64,000 nt of DNA from Sycobia sp. Sy_11 (lineage: Eukaryota; Arthropoda; Insecta; Hymenoptera; Epichrysomallidae). The translations under genes were made by a program, and so were the position numbers. The DNA is taken from assembly GCA_018907035.1 (NCBI GenBank), contig JACCIC010000001.1, positions 2,532,501-2,596,500 of the forward strand, written 5' to 3'. Positions within the stretch are counted from its first letter, which is position 1. Every line of letters begins with the position of its first letter. Below the pieces are notes generated by a model. That model was not told the origin of the DNA, searched no databases, and worked only from the letters and a program-made list of their open reading frames with translations. Positions 39,201-52,398 of the stretch are shown here, piece by piece.

Positions 39201-39654
39201 ATCACATTATTGAACATTATTATCATAAGTTACTGTGAGAAATTTTTTTTAAAACTAAATCATTTTTTGACGAACAACATCAGATAGTGATAAGTCTTAA
39301 TAAATAGATGTTAATAGACATAAAATATCATAAATTTCATAATAAGCTATTAAGAGGATTAATATTTCGAAATCCATATTCAAAATCTAAAAATGTTTTT
39401 TAATGTCGTATGCTTAGCAACAACAGTTAAAAACAAATGATTGATGATATAAACTTCCATATAAAGAAAGTGCGTAGGATTGAGAGGAATTTAAAGTTTA
39501 CTAAGATTTTTATTTTAATAAAAAATATTCAAGTCATAATAAGATATTTATATTTTTTTGGTAAATCAATCTTTTTGAAAAATTCATTTATAAAAACTTC
39601 AAAACTAATACACATACCTATTGACAAAAAAAGAAATACATATAATGTACATAC

Positions 39655-40730
39655 GCGATATGTCCAGAAAGTATCGGGCCTACCTTTATATCTGCGCGCT
39701 GGTGTTATTTGTCATCGTCGGCTGGGTGGCATCCTTCACAGTAATTCCCACATGATTAAAATGTTAACTCACTTTTAGGGATGGCCTTGAGTACGCTCGT
39801 CGCATTACTTTCCATCGTCGTTTTCTCATCGAATCGCTGTCCTTGGAGTAGTTTTTTGAGTTTTGAAAACAGCCAAAGGTCACAAAGGGCTATGTTGGAA
39901 TTGTACGGAGGCTGTCGAAGCAATGCGATACTGTGTTTACTCAGAAACTGCTGCACAAGATTCAATGAATGCGCTGGCGCATTATTGTAATCGAGAAGCA
40001 TGTCACCGCTCGACTAAAAGTGCGGGCGTTTTCTTCTCGCTGCTTCAAGCAAATGTTTCAACATTTGAACATAATATTCTTTTTTAATTGTCTAAACTAT
40101 CGTTGCATATTCGTGGTGGACAACACCTTCATAATGAAAAAAAAATCAACATTAATTTCAAAAAGCTCCGACTTTGATGTGCTTTTTTCGGTCTTGGTGA
40201 GCCAGAATGTTTCCACTGTGAAGCGTGCTATTTTGTTGCGGTATCATAATCATAAACTCATGATTCATGACCAGTAATAATCTTTTTAAGCACAGTATCA
40301 TCGTTATTGATCATTTCTAAGTTGTTCTGAGCGATTTGTAAGCGAAGCTTTTTTGCTCTGTGCTGAGAAATTTCGGAATGCATTTCGCACATACTTGAAC
40401 AACAAATGAACCTCCAAGGTCTTCTTGTAGTTTCCGCACAGTTATACAACGATCTTATTCGATCGCAAAACGCATTCACTCCATATTTTCCAATGTTTTT
40501 GTCGTCGCAGGCCGGCTAGAACAAGAATTACTATATACAGAAGTGCGACCTCCTTTGAAACGATTATACCACTCATTTATTCGTGTTTTGCTCAAAAACT
40601 CATTTCCAAAGGCCTTCTGTATTTGAATAGTTTCCGAAGTAGTTTTTCCAAGTTAAAAACAAAATTTAATGCAAATTCGTTCGTTTTCTTTTTCACCATA
40701 TTTAACAATCACAACATCCGCCGAATTAAA
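39655..40730 (-). mobile_element. Decayed mariner (Tc1/mariner) element
   Basis: The minus strand carries broken pieces of a mariner transposase. From N to C terminal they are: a KYGEKENERICIKFCF-like start at about 40705; a helix-turn-helix segment (FGNEFLSKTRINEWYNRFKGG); LEN at about 40485; and the catalytic C-terminal piece at 40001-39756 with DYNNAPAHSLNLVQQFL and LLRQPPYNSNIALCDLWLFSKLKKLL (key: NNAPAH and PPYNSN...CDLWLF). Several stops and frameshifts break the frame. The end near 39659-39690 (TGTCCAGAAAGTATCGGGCC) looks like a mariner terminal repeat; its partner at the other end was not found. Confidence 0.82.
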
Positions 40731-41490
40731 AAATAGTTTATATTCTTATAAATAAATGTTTTTATACATAAATTTCTTTGACTTTAAATTCATATGTATT
40801 TGAATTTAAATTAGTTAACTATTTTACAAAATATAGCGATGAATGTGCCAACTAAATATATGAATTAGATATGGATATTATTTAAGTTTCCACCTATCTT
40901 TTATATTTTATTATTTGAATGTGAATTATATTAAACAAATTTTAATTGAAACCTATTATTAAGTATATCTAAAAGTAACAATTTATAAAAATAATTTTTT
41001 ACTTATACATCGCTGGGATAATCGCACTGCACACCTATAAATTTAAACTTAACAAAAAATTATTTCTAAGAAATTCAAATTCAAAGTAGTACAAAGTTTT
41101 TTGGGTAAACGGCAGCGTAACGATTTTCCTATAAATGTAGCCATTTAGCTTTCTCTTATTAATGCCTTCTAGAAGACTTACAGAAATCTGATATCTTATA
41201 GTTATCTGTGCAAAATGGGTGTTCGTATGCCTATGAGCTTTACATTTCTATTTTCATCTATCTTTCTTGATTTGATTATTTATATGATTTTCATTATTTC
41301 TTTCTTTATTATACGCGACTAATAAAGGGATTCAACCGATTACAAATATGTATCCAATACAACAAAAAATAATACCTTCTTAAACCCTTTTTATATTCAA
41401 ATCAAGTTTCTTTACATTCATTGTTAATTAAATGTATTTACAAGGGGATTCTACGGTGACCAGGTAACCAATTACTTCCATGTGGATTGC

Positions 41491-41491
<1 letters not shown>

Positions 41492-41538
<47 letters not shown>
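41492..41538. repeat. (AT)n microsatellite inside repeat copy 2
   Basis: About 23 AT units; absent at the matching place in the 34.8 kb copy. Confidence 0.95.
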
Positions 41539-41542
<4 letters not shown>

Positions 41543-41855
41543 CAAATAAAGGTTCTTTACATTTGCTTTTAAATATTGAAAATGTATTTATTTTCTTTAA
41601 TTTTCTATATAGTAATCGAATACTTGATTCTTTTCGACAGTTTCAATATATGATTTATTGCATGATTATACTATATGATACCTTTGATCTATTACAAAAA
41701 TGTATATAATTATAAAGATATTTCTATAATTTTTGCTAAGATATTTCTAAAAAATTAGATTGATAATAATTTATCTAAATACATATAAGTTTCTTTTAAT
41801 TCACATGTTTGAATAATTGAAGATAATAAAATAAAGAGAAACTAATTTTTTCTCC

Positions 41856-41860
<5 letters not shown>

Positions 41861-41908
<48 letters not shown>
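41861..41908. repeat. (AT)n microsatellite inside repeat copy 2
   Basis: About 23 AT units; the 34.8 kb copy has only a short ATATATATTA here (about 35415). Confidence 0.95.
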
Positions 41909-41911
<3 letters not shown>

Positions 41912-42336
41912 TATAGGTGTAATAAATCATGATAAAATTCTGTATTTTGGATTTTAAAAAAAATACATACTACTTGAGCAAGAAATATTTGGTATTAGAA
42001 CAATGTTTTCCTCTTTTCTAATTTCCCATTTAATATCAATTATACAACTTTTTGTAATTGAAAATTTTTCAATTATGAATTAGTCTTACCGATCATACAG
42101 AAATTTACAGTATCTCATTTCCATCGGAATCGAGAATAGAGTTAGAGTACACGTATCCACTACACTTACATGCATACTTAGAATCCATTCTACCTTTATC
42201 AAAGGCAGTCAGGACTCGTCCATACAGAACAGCGCAAACACCCCCTTCCCCATATCTATTTACAGGCTTGTGATGGCATGAGTGTCGATCGGCGAGGAGC
42301 TTAACGAAATTAATACGATTAACTGAAAAGCGAACA

Positions 42337-42525
42337 ATGGCTTACAAAAACCCAGAGGTACTTACATATCGTTCGATCGACACCATCTCTGAAGCAAGAA
42401 CAGAAAAGAGAACAGAACTAATGGTCCCCCTGTTTTCAGCAAAGATGCATAAGAAGGAATATGGCTTGCAATACCGGGCAACAAACGAGCCGACGATCCA
42501 AACGAGCCACATCGCCCAATACTGA
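42337..42525 (+). other. Short unassigned open frame in the element island
   Basis: A 62-codon frame starting MAYKNPEVLTYRSID, with balanced codon use compared with its AT-rich surroundings. The opposite strand is also open over the same bases. I do not recognise it. It might be a fragment of a mobile element. The sequence after it (42600-42890) contains imperfect repeats of TAGATATAAGA. Confidence 0.2.
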
Positions 42526-43199
42526 CAGTTGACAATCAAAAACGGTCAAGCAGGCAGGACTATCTACAATGATACTTTCTGACATCTACTATGCGAAGAA
42601 GATGAGAACAAGCTAGCTTTAAGTTGTAGATTTAAATTTTAGCATAAGTTAGTAGACTTAAGAAGTACAATAGTAATATCATCTTAAAAAGCCTCATTAG
42701 AAATTCCTCATCCCGTAGATATAAGAATTTAGTAGATATAAGATAGTAGATAAAAAACAATTTTAGATGTAAGATTATTAATAGATATAAGATGTGTCAA
42801 ATATTTAGTAAATAGCAGAAAAGATAGTATCAGTAGTGTATAGCATTATGATATTACCAGTGTAAGATACGTTATTTTAAGATATTAATATTAAAAAAAC
42901 AACAAAAAAACATATATAGGTTGAAGATAATGATCACAGTAATTCTAAAACATTAGCCTAATAAGAATTGGTTAAGTAGCATAATTTGCGTCATCTATCG
43001 TCTTCTGTATTTAGACTATCGCAACTTAATAGCCAATGATTATGTAACAAGGCTCACTCAAACCCGAGCTGGTGATGGCAAATAGTAATTTTTTGTTTTA
43101 CCCCCTCGTACCGCTGTAACTCCTTTCACGGTCAGTTTTATATTATTTATCCACTTCGGTTTCGGAGAGGGGGGAGGGGTTGGGCGATAAACGCCGTGA

Positions 43200-43790
43200 T
43201 CGACGTTTCAACGAAGCTAACACTCATTGATGCGAAAGTCAGTTAAGTGAAGATATCGAGACCAATATATCGATAACACTTCGTTGGGATTGGGCGAAGC
43301 CGTGGTGACTAGATCGCTTAGCACCTGCTCGAGAGCAGACGCGCCAAGTCCCTCTTAGGATCGCACTAGACGCCCACATCTCCAGCTCAAGTCGCAACCA
43401 ATGCAAAGGTGCACTGCCGGTCCCAGGAGGCCGCCGCCCTGTCTACGTATGCCTTGCTGCACAGCCAGTGTGCAGTACGAGGAGGCCGCCCGTCCCTCGG
43501 CTCCGCGTGCGCCGAGCGGCCAGCAAGCCGGCGAGCCACCGAGGACGAGTCACGCGGCCCGCGCCATCGGGTCGACCCTTCGACGCCACCTACGGGAGCG
43601 AGGGCCACTACTTTATCGGACGGCAAGTATCCCTGGATATTTATCTCCGGCTGAACCTCGGCTCGCGACACTCGGTGTCATTCCGCGCCTCTTTCCCCTC
43701 CCTCCCCGGCGAGTGCGCGATTACGATGCATAATACAGCCCCGCTAGAACCCGCTCGGGAGAGAGTCGCCGCCGGTGCTACTTAATTCGT
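43200..43790 (+). repeat. GC-rich repeat block, copy 2 (unknown family)
   Basis: Direct-orientation relative of 32590-33235. The best conserved core is at 43590-43650 (CACTACTTTATCGGACGGCA and TGGATATTTATCTCCGG). The several 80-110 codon frames here are high-GC artefacts and differ from those in copy 1. A poly-A run at 43810-43831 follows about 20 bases after the block, which hints at a retroposed 3' end. Confidence 0.68.
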
Positions 43791-44093
43791 CTTAAGTTTT
43801 AAGAGACTTCAAAAAAAAAAAAAAAAAAAAAATATACGAGGAGATTGTCAATTTCGGCGTAAATGCAACTAGGTGGACGAAACTTTTTTCGTTTTACAGC
43901 TAGTTTGTAATATGTTTATTACTGATTTAATAAACTGCGCGCAATGTTCTATATATAAAATTATATTCATTTTCATTCCCTGTCTCCCGTCCTTCCCTAT
44001 AGTAAAGACGTAGTCTGCCCAAAGACACTGCGGAACAGGCATTGGTGTTCAGCAAATCATCAGAAACGGGTATATGGTAAAAAACTAGTTATA

Positions 44094-44095
<2 letters not shown>

Positions 44096-44139
<44 letters not shown>
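44096..44139. repeat. (AT)n microsatellite
   Basis: About 22 AT units. Confidence 0.95.
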
Positions 44140-44141
<2 letters not shown>

Positions 44142-44765
44142 CTGTATAGCCCAAATTATATTTTCTAAGTTATTTGCAACTTCCCATTACTTTTGAATAT
44201 TAAACATTTATATTTTAACATTATTTTGAAGTAGACTTTTCCAGAATAAATACTCAATTGTATTACAGGAGAACTAGCATAAAAATCTGTTAAATAGATG
44301 AAGTTCTTCATTATAAAGTTGAATTAGTTGCGGCTTGGGAATTTAAATGGTTGTAAGTACCGATATAAGTTTTATGAAAAACAAAGAAAATTTGAATTCA
44401 CGTGATTCACCGATATAGTTATAAATAACATCATTAAATTAAAAAAAAAAAAACAATTTCACACATAAAGAAAAATTATGTTATATAATCAGCGTAATTT
44501 ATAGTTTCAAATAAAAGTGTAGCGAATGATATCATATGATCATTCTTTAAAAAACAATTATCGATATATTTATTTATATATTTTTCGTTAATGTAGTAAT
44601 AATACAGTCATCATTGCATTTATAAATTAATACAACAAAAAAGGAATACAATGTTGTAAAACAATGGCAATTTTAATAAAAATACAACAGAGTCTGTAAA
44701 TTTTATTTGTAAAATTTAACAAATTTATTACCTCCATTCAATGTAATATTATCTTATAATCATAA

Positions 44766-44767
<2 letters not shown>

Positions 44768-44815
<48 letters not shown>
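44768..44815. repeat. (AT)n microsatellite
   Basis: About 23 AT units. Confidence 0.95.
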
Positions 44816-44820
<5 letters not shown>

Positions 44821-46549
44821 TATGTACGTACAATTGATAAGTTCGATATTTTTTCATAACTAGATCTACAGATCTACCATACTAGATCATTCCCAGTCAA
44901 AATTGCGTATTTTAAAAACAGTCACATGGAAACAAATTCAGAGTTCACCAGTTTACATCAGTTACACCTATATACATATATAGATTGCTATATATGATAT
45001 ATATATATATATTATATATATTATTATATTCAATATATATATATACTCTTTTATTAATTACATCTTTAATAGAATATGGTCGGAAAACTTGTATACTATA
45101 GATTCCAATAAGTGTCGCCAAAGGGAATTTTAGACGGGCGCGTTTATTTTATAAAATAATATATATCTTGACTTCTTATACTTTTATTTATATTTTATTT
45201 GTATAGTGTCTGAAGAAATATTATTACTTATTATTAATTTTTTGTCGTTTTGTGAAAATTCTAAATATGAATGATAATATTATTCCATCTAATACTTTTC
45301 ATTTGAGTTTTTTTATACGTTTTTTATAAGTTTTTTGCTTTGTGTATGACTTTTTTTAGTTTTCATAAAATTTTTGTTACTTAAAGATGACGTATAAAGT
45401 TTATAATGATGTACTTTAGAGACTTTTATTAATTAATGTTAAGCACACCACGCAAACCGCTTATATAACAATGCATTTTTACATTTTATGAGGAAAATTT
45501 TATTATCTCATTCAACATTTATAAACTCTAAATAATCATAAAACAATGGCTTAACCATTTTTTTAAACGAACTTTTTTATCTGTTTCTAAAAAGTTTTTA
45601 AACTTAATATATAGTTTCGCAGAAGAAACAGTCAGATTAATACATATGTACATTTTCATTATATTCACGAACTTCGTTCCATTAGCTTTTTTTTTTTTAA
45701 TTTGCAAATATAGTTTATTTATAAAAATGTTATATACGTGTAAATAATATAGATGTTCCTAAATTATTATGAACATTTGTACATATAAAAATTATTACTA
45801 AATATTCGAGTTTTTGATGGAGACAAAAAATTTCGGTTTTATTTTTTATTCAATATATTCTCTTAGATTATCCGCGTTTTTTAATCATCCGATTATCTGA
45901 GGTTCGAATGAATTTGAATCTAAAATTTCCATTCACAAGACTATTCAATCAGATATTGCGGTTCTCAATCCATCGGATACGTTACTTTCGAATCTTTCAA
46001 GTGTACTTCATCGTTTTATACAATTTTTTTTTGTATTTTTTTTACAAGAATAACAAATTAGCACAACAAATTCAACTTTATTCTATACATCATTGAGGAA
46101 TGATCACATATGAGTATTTTTTATACGTACAGTAAATTCGATTAATTTTTATAACACCAACTAACTATGCATAATTAAATTCATATAAATTGTATTCAAA
46201 TTTTATAAAATAACTTTCACTCCGCATGCCTTTTCTCGTGTACATGATTTACAAATCATTAGGAAATTAACAAATTGTGCTGTCTTATAACAGTGTTAAT
46301 TTTGCTTAAAAACAGAATGTGACCAATATATAAATCGTATATAAATACGATATTATATACGATTCTCATTTGTATTACATTCGTATAAAATATAATTATA
46401 TAGTCGCGCGATTGCAGTAGTATAGATCGAATTGATATTATAGTATAATATAGTAAATGTTTTTCAATAAATATATATTCTTTATATCTATACTTTTTTA
46501 AGAAATTAAATGTGTAATTTATTAATAGTATAACAATACATACAGTTAC

Positions 46550-46552
<3 letters not shown>

Positions 46553-46598
<46 letters not shown>

Positions 46599-46683
46599 AG
46601 CAATAACAATAAAAAATGAACTTTAGTAGTTTCTAAACGCACGTCAAAACTTTTTAGACCGAAAAATTTTGTGCTTTAAAAAC

Positions 46684-46731
<48 letters not shown>
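46553..46731. repeat. Two (AT)n microsatellites
   Basis: Tracts at 46553-46595 and 46687-46731, about 90 bases apart. Confidence 0.95.
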
Positions 46732-46740
<9 letters not shown>

Positions 46741-49325
46741 GTGTTATATAATAAAGTTACAAATCAACTGTTATAATCATAAAAAAGTAAAAATATTAAG
46801 AAGCTAAAATATGTAAAATCAACCGTACGAAACAACTATACTGCAAAATACTGTATTGCTTGTAAAAAAGTTTATAATTATTACCTTAGATTGATGAAAA
46901 TTTATATAATTTATTAATTGTATTTGCTTGTACGAGTGCGGGAACTTGAAATGTACAGCAAAGAAGACACAAATTGATTGTAAATCTCTTTTTTTTTGTA
47001 TGCGCCCATGTGTCATAGCGAATCGATAGCGTGTATATAAAAAATATGTATATGTGTAAAAAGTAATATCTCGCACATATATGGATGAATACTGGAAAGA
47101 TACGTAATTGTTACGTGTGTGCCGCGAAACGTGCAAATTCTACCTTTGTAACCTTTCAGGATCTGTATACGTCTTCTATAAGAGAAAAATTGACTCGGAT
47201 AAAAGTTGTAGGGATTCGACGTTGGGGATTTATTTTGATGATAATTTGAAGTCTTTCGTGTAAATTTCAATTTTTTCATCGTGGATCCTTTATTCTGGAT
47301 TCGGAATTACCAAAAGCCAATTAATTATTATAGAGAGAAACAATATCTTCCAGAGATTGCTAATTATTATACGAATTCGATAAAGAAATGCACGTTGTTA
47401 CGGTAATTAAAAAAAATCTTTCATTCCAATTGTACAGTATTCGTTATTTTAAAGACACGAGAAAACATTGTCGGAGTTATTTAATCGCTCGATGAATAGG
47501 ATAGTTTTTTATATGTTATCCGATCATGTGATTTTGGTTTGTCCAATTCTTATCGATGAAGGAAGTATAATCTATATTATGAAAATTCCGTGCTTGAGGA
47601 GCTCAAATATTATTGGTCAAACTTTGATAGTCTACCTAAGGACATTTATTTTGGACTGGAAGATTTGTTTGATTGGTTTTAATTTAAGAATTTTTATTGT
47701 TTTCCGATTTATCGTACACATATGCGAATGTGAAGATTTTTATTTTCTATAAGATCCTAGATGTTGTATTAGAAAAGGAATTTGAAATTGGTAATCAAGA
47801 AAATTTTAGATTGCAATTTATGGATCCCTTGTAATTTATAGTTACTTCAACTCAGATTGTTTCTTTTGAAAACGCTTCAAATTCCAATATTTAAAATATC
47901 ACACTCATTAGTATACTATTACTGACATTAAAGCTTCCAATGAAGATCATTATAGAAATTCTATTGCAAATAAAGTAAAACAGGTTAGTGTTGTTCTGAT
48001 CATACGCTTTTTATTTGCTCCTCAACAAGTGCGTCTTTTCCTATTTTAAATGATAAGTAAAATTATCACTAGTTAACATCTTGTATCAGTACATTAAAAT
48101 CATTTGAGCTTTGCACACTAAAACATTGATTTTCATTTTTCTATATGATATGAAACTATATTTTTCACGATTTCTCCAAAACCATTTGAAGAGGTATCAA
48201 TGATAGTAGAGTAGTAAATGCAATTGAAAAAAAATTTAAGTTGTCATATTACACATATGAATGTTACAAGCATCGCAAAAATGAATATTTCAGGTGTAAA
48301 AGAATAATTGTTTAATGGCCAATTGGTATTTTACACTAAAGACGCATCCATATTCGATTGTTTTGGAAAAGGTAGTGTAGTTTTGCAAAGAAAGTTCCCA
48401 AGATCATCGCAGTCCATACATTTCTCACACATAAGAACTACGGCAATTTAATTATAATACTCATATGGCCTGCACGACAACATATTCAGATAGTTGTCTT
48501 AACTATAAATAAAATTACAATATAAAGTTATAACAAAAGTATCCAATGAAACTTTTCGATTAGGCCACTTTGAGGTCTTTAGAAAGTAAGCTAAATTCTA
48601 ATCTCCGTGAACCAGTTTCAATGGATGGGTATAATCCAAAGCATTGGAAGCATTCATATACGTTTTATCACTAGATCGTTACTAAAATAGTAGTTATTTT
48701 TGGAATACCATTTAGGCTTTAATAAAATATTTAGGTCCAAGCACCCACAGGCACTAAATTTAGTTAAAATAATTTATGAAAGTTTCCAAATATTTATCAT
48801 AAAGTATCATTTAAGTTATAAGGAAATTAAAGCATCTTAATTTGTTCGACGTCTCGTCGTTTATAAATCAAACTGGTGTCAAATATCTTTACTATTGTAC
48901 CAGTTTTCTCACGTAATTCAGGAATCTTAATGAATTTCAATGAAAAATTAATCAACGAGTATTTTATTAAAAATTAATAATCTCGATTCATTTTAGTTTT
49001 TTGTACTTAAACCGGTTAATTTACTACTTGGCAACACTACTGGATTAGGATTAGTATCTATATAATTATATACATATCTTATATACAAATTATAATTAGT
49101 TAGAGTTTCGACGTATTTTTACCACTCTCAACATTTTATCATCGTACAACTATCAGCGACGTAAATCTCCAACAGAGCCATACCATCAAAAAAAAAAAAA
49201 AAACCAGTTCTCTATAGAATTTCATGGTAGAAGCAGTTTCTTCGCTTGTCCCACGTTTTAATAGCACACCGATAACGTCGACGCCGCCGCAGAGGGACCG
49301 CCGATCTTCTTACGAGTCCGGATCA

Positions 49326-49442
49326 TCAGCAGTGCCCGTTCTCCCCGTGCTCGGACCTCAGCGAGGGCGTCAACGAAGGCGACAGCTCGTCCAGCTCGAT
49401 GACGCTCGCGCAGCTGTGGCTCAGGCGCAGCCCCTTCTGAAT
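49326..49442 (-). other. DH44R: DH44R terminal coding exon
   Basis: The acceptor CACAG ends at 49443 and the exon starts [20 protein letters not shown]. The frame closes with TGA at 49328-49326. Phase fits the preceding exon (phase 0). It is G+C-richer than its surroundings, as expected for coding sequence. A possible polyadenylation signal (AATAAA on the minus strand) lies near 48965. Confidence 0.78.
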
Positions 49443-50203
49443 CTGTGTATCAGAAAAATAAGTCTACATAGAGATGGCTCCGATGCGATTGACATCGGGC
49501 AGAGGGGCATTAAGTCATTGAATCAAGCTGATTGGCATTAAAGTATCTTATCTTATTAAGACCGTATTGAAACGTATTGTAACACATTGAATTGTGCATC
49601 AGTTTTAATACAATTGATGAATATTACAAAAATTTGATGTTATTTATGATCTTGTGCGATTCGATGCGTTTTATAATTCATTTCAATTCGTTTCAAATGA
49701 CCTAAATTTATCATTATAGATAAGGGTTGAATCGAATTAGAATTTGAACCCGAGTTGATCAAACATCTGTTATTTACACAACAATTGAATCGGACATTTG
49801 TTTCAGTTCGGTTTAATATGTTTCAGCCCGATTTCAACGATATCATTATATGAAATTTCGTCAAATTTAAAAGGATTGCAAGGAATGATCGAGGATATTA
49901 CAAATAATCTTAAAAACAAGTTGACTTCTAGCAAATGCATATTTTAAATTTTAATAAGGATTGTACTACTACGGAAGTTCTTCCATTTTATTTTTATTAG
50001 CTTAAATGTCGCATAAATAATTCAAGAATGATATTAAGATAATATTTTTAAGTAGGGTTCTTTAAGCTTGAAAAAATTATTGTTGATTGTTGACCAAACT
50101 TTGATGCGTGGAGTGGCTTTAAATAATCTTAGAGAAATATTTTAATGAAACTGATTGGTGAACAAAAAAGAAAGATACCACTTCACTTTCAATATACACA
50201 ATA

Positions 50204-50252
<49 letters not shown>

Positions 50253-52344
50253 CATAATACAATATTTATAGCCGTATAATTTTAACAGCTTCATAAGAAC
50301 TATCATCTATGGGTGTATAAAACTACTATTTTTTATATTGATAATGATTGTATTAGCAGTAAACAATTTAAAGTCGATTTTATGCAAAAAGAAACAAAAA
50401 AAAATATTAAAAGAAAGCCATATTGTCAATTCCAAAACAATTAACGTGTGGGTACTTTTTAAAAATAAATGATGCAAGTAAGCAAAAATTTTTTCTCCGT
50501 TTAGATCATATGCAGAATCTGCAGTTATCGAAAGAAATATCCTTCTCATTTTACTTTCTCATTACAATTCAGCTGTAAATTAGCTTGGCAAATGTAATGA
50601 TAGCCAATTCAACAGGTAGTGTTTGAAATGTGATGTTTAACAATTCTGATATAAGTCTTCGAATGATGCTGATGCTGTTCTAAATTGCTTTAATGGTATT
50701 GGAATTATTTTCTTCTGAAAATATAAGTAAATACTATATGAAGCGATTGTACCACGCTTATTCCAGCTGGTTAAAATTTTCAGGATCATATTATGAATAG
50801 TTAAATTCAAAAAAGTATAAAGAAGTAAACTAAATTCTTTGCCTCGTTTGACATTGGCACTTTGTGTAATTAATTTCGCACGTCATTCAACGAAAAAGAA
50901 ATAGTTTCTATAGAAACGAAAATGTGATTAAAAACCATCTTTTCTTTGTCTCTCATGGGCGATGAGACAGTTACAATTATTGATGTTTATGATAATGACG
51001 TTTTCATTTATATACATGTTTGTTGAAGGGTCACGGTTATTAGGGTTATTAATTTTTTTTTTTTTTAGTGACAAACGCGGAAAGTCAAATCATCAATAAA
51101 TATAAGCAAAATGATCAAATAGCAAGTTTTATTAGAAACTTTTTCCGGGATCACGATAGTGAATTGGTTCTATTACCTTCTCACTTACCGTACTCTCGCT
51201 GGGTCGATGCTGCTGGGGATTTCCTTTGCTTCCTCCTCCTCCTCCTCCCCCTCCGCCGCCCCCTCCTTCCCCTACGCCGCCGACCCCGCCGCAGCCGTTG
51301 TCACTGGGAGCGTGGCCGAGGCCGACGGCTGCGGCTGCTGGTCGGCAGTACAATCTGAAAAGTGATACAGGCTTGAATAAATTAATTTTTTATTGATTAG
51401 CTATCCAGGAAGACTGGCGATCCCCGAAACCCCCCCGGCCGGCGATCGCGGTGCCGCGATTCTGATGTTTTACATTCCTTGTGTATATATATATGTGTGT
51501 ATATACATATGTTTTATAGAGAATTTTTTTTGTTTTGAAATCGTTCACAAAAGGCACACGCGACAGCGCGAGTCCGGCGCGAGCGCGTTGTTCTCGCCTA
51601 CGTTACCTGATGCTCTCGGTGCGCGAACGGGGCGCCCAGTGAGCGTAGTATCGCTGACCAGCTCCGAGGCTGCGCTCGGTCGACCAGCGCTCGTAGTGGT
51701 GGCGCAGCGCGTTCCGCACCTCGCTGTTGAAGCAGCTGTAGCACAGGGCGACCCACAGGCCCTGCGGACGGAGGAGAGAATTCAGAGATGCGGGATTTGC
51801 TATTCTATAATAGAAGGATTTTTATGCCGAGCTAACGGAGAGGGGCTCGGCCGACGAATGGTCGCTTAATTTCCGCTCAAATCGCTTGTGCAGTTTGCTG
51901 CGATTGTAGTAAAATTAGAATATCAATCGTCGCGCTCAGATTTTTTCACAGTCGTAAAGGATTTTTAAATTACAACGATGGAGAAGTTTCTTATCTACTA
52001 ACAGCATAGATTATATAGAACAGCATGATAGTACCGAATGTGTAGGTATTCTTGTTCAGCACTGTTTTTCATTTTTAAACGAAATAGGCGTATTTTACAG
52101 TCGTAGATTCCTATATCTTTAGAAAATCTAAGAGATTACACATCTGGCACTGTAAACGTAGTCGCACATCCGACAACCATTGCCTAAGATTTTCAGTAAA
52201 CGTAAAATGAGTATCCTGGAAATAATAGATGAAAAATCAATGATATGATATTCAGTGGTCGAAGAATAAAAATGTGAGAATTAGTTGAAGCTACAGTTGT
52301 TTCCAAAGGTATTGTTATTTGAATTTGGCATAAGAAAGTGGGAA

Positions 52345-52398
<54 letters not shown>

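Larger units (their letters stand above)
41340..42010 (+). repeat. AT-rich repeat block, copy 2
   Basis: Direct-orientation partner of 34790-35520. It is interrupted by two (AT)n tracts (41492-41538 and 41861-41908), at least one of which has expanded since the copies split. The region just before it (41195-41275) also resembles 39120-39180 (AGTTA...CTATGAG/ACTTTA...TCATCTATCTTT), so a partial third copy may exist. Confidence 0.68.
43850..49300. other. AT-rich intergenic sequence between the element island and DH44R
   Basis: No gene recognised. Several (AT)n tracts lie at 44096-44139, 44768-44815, 46553-46595 and 46687-46731. The 94-codon frame at 47468-47752 is hydrophobic but has no recognised similarity. 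48290-48720 has more mixed composition and broken frames and could be very old mobile-element sequence. Confidence 0.35.

Noticed and set aside
43387..43785. Several long frames in GC-rich repeat copy 2
   Set aside because: Open in four or more frames because of high GC; none is conserved in copy 1.
47468..47752. 94-codon hydrophobic plus-strand frame
   Set aside because: No family resemblance and no neighbouring exons; AT-rich chance frame is the simpler explanation.
48290..48720. Possible reverse transcriptase/RNase H remnant
   Set aside because: Translating all frames gave only scattered look-alike words and no ordered motif set.
51393..51869. 158-codon plus-strand frame opposite the DH44R exon
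   Set aside because: It is the antisense shadow of the receptor exon at 51607-51761.
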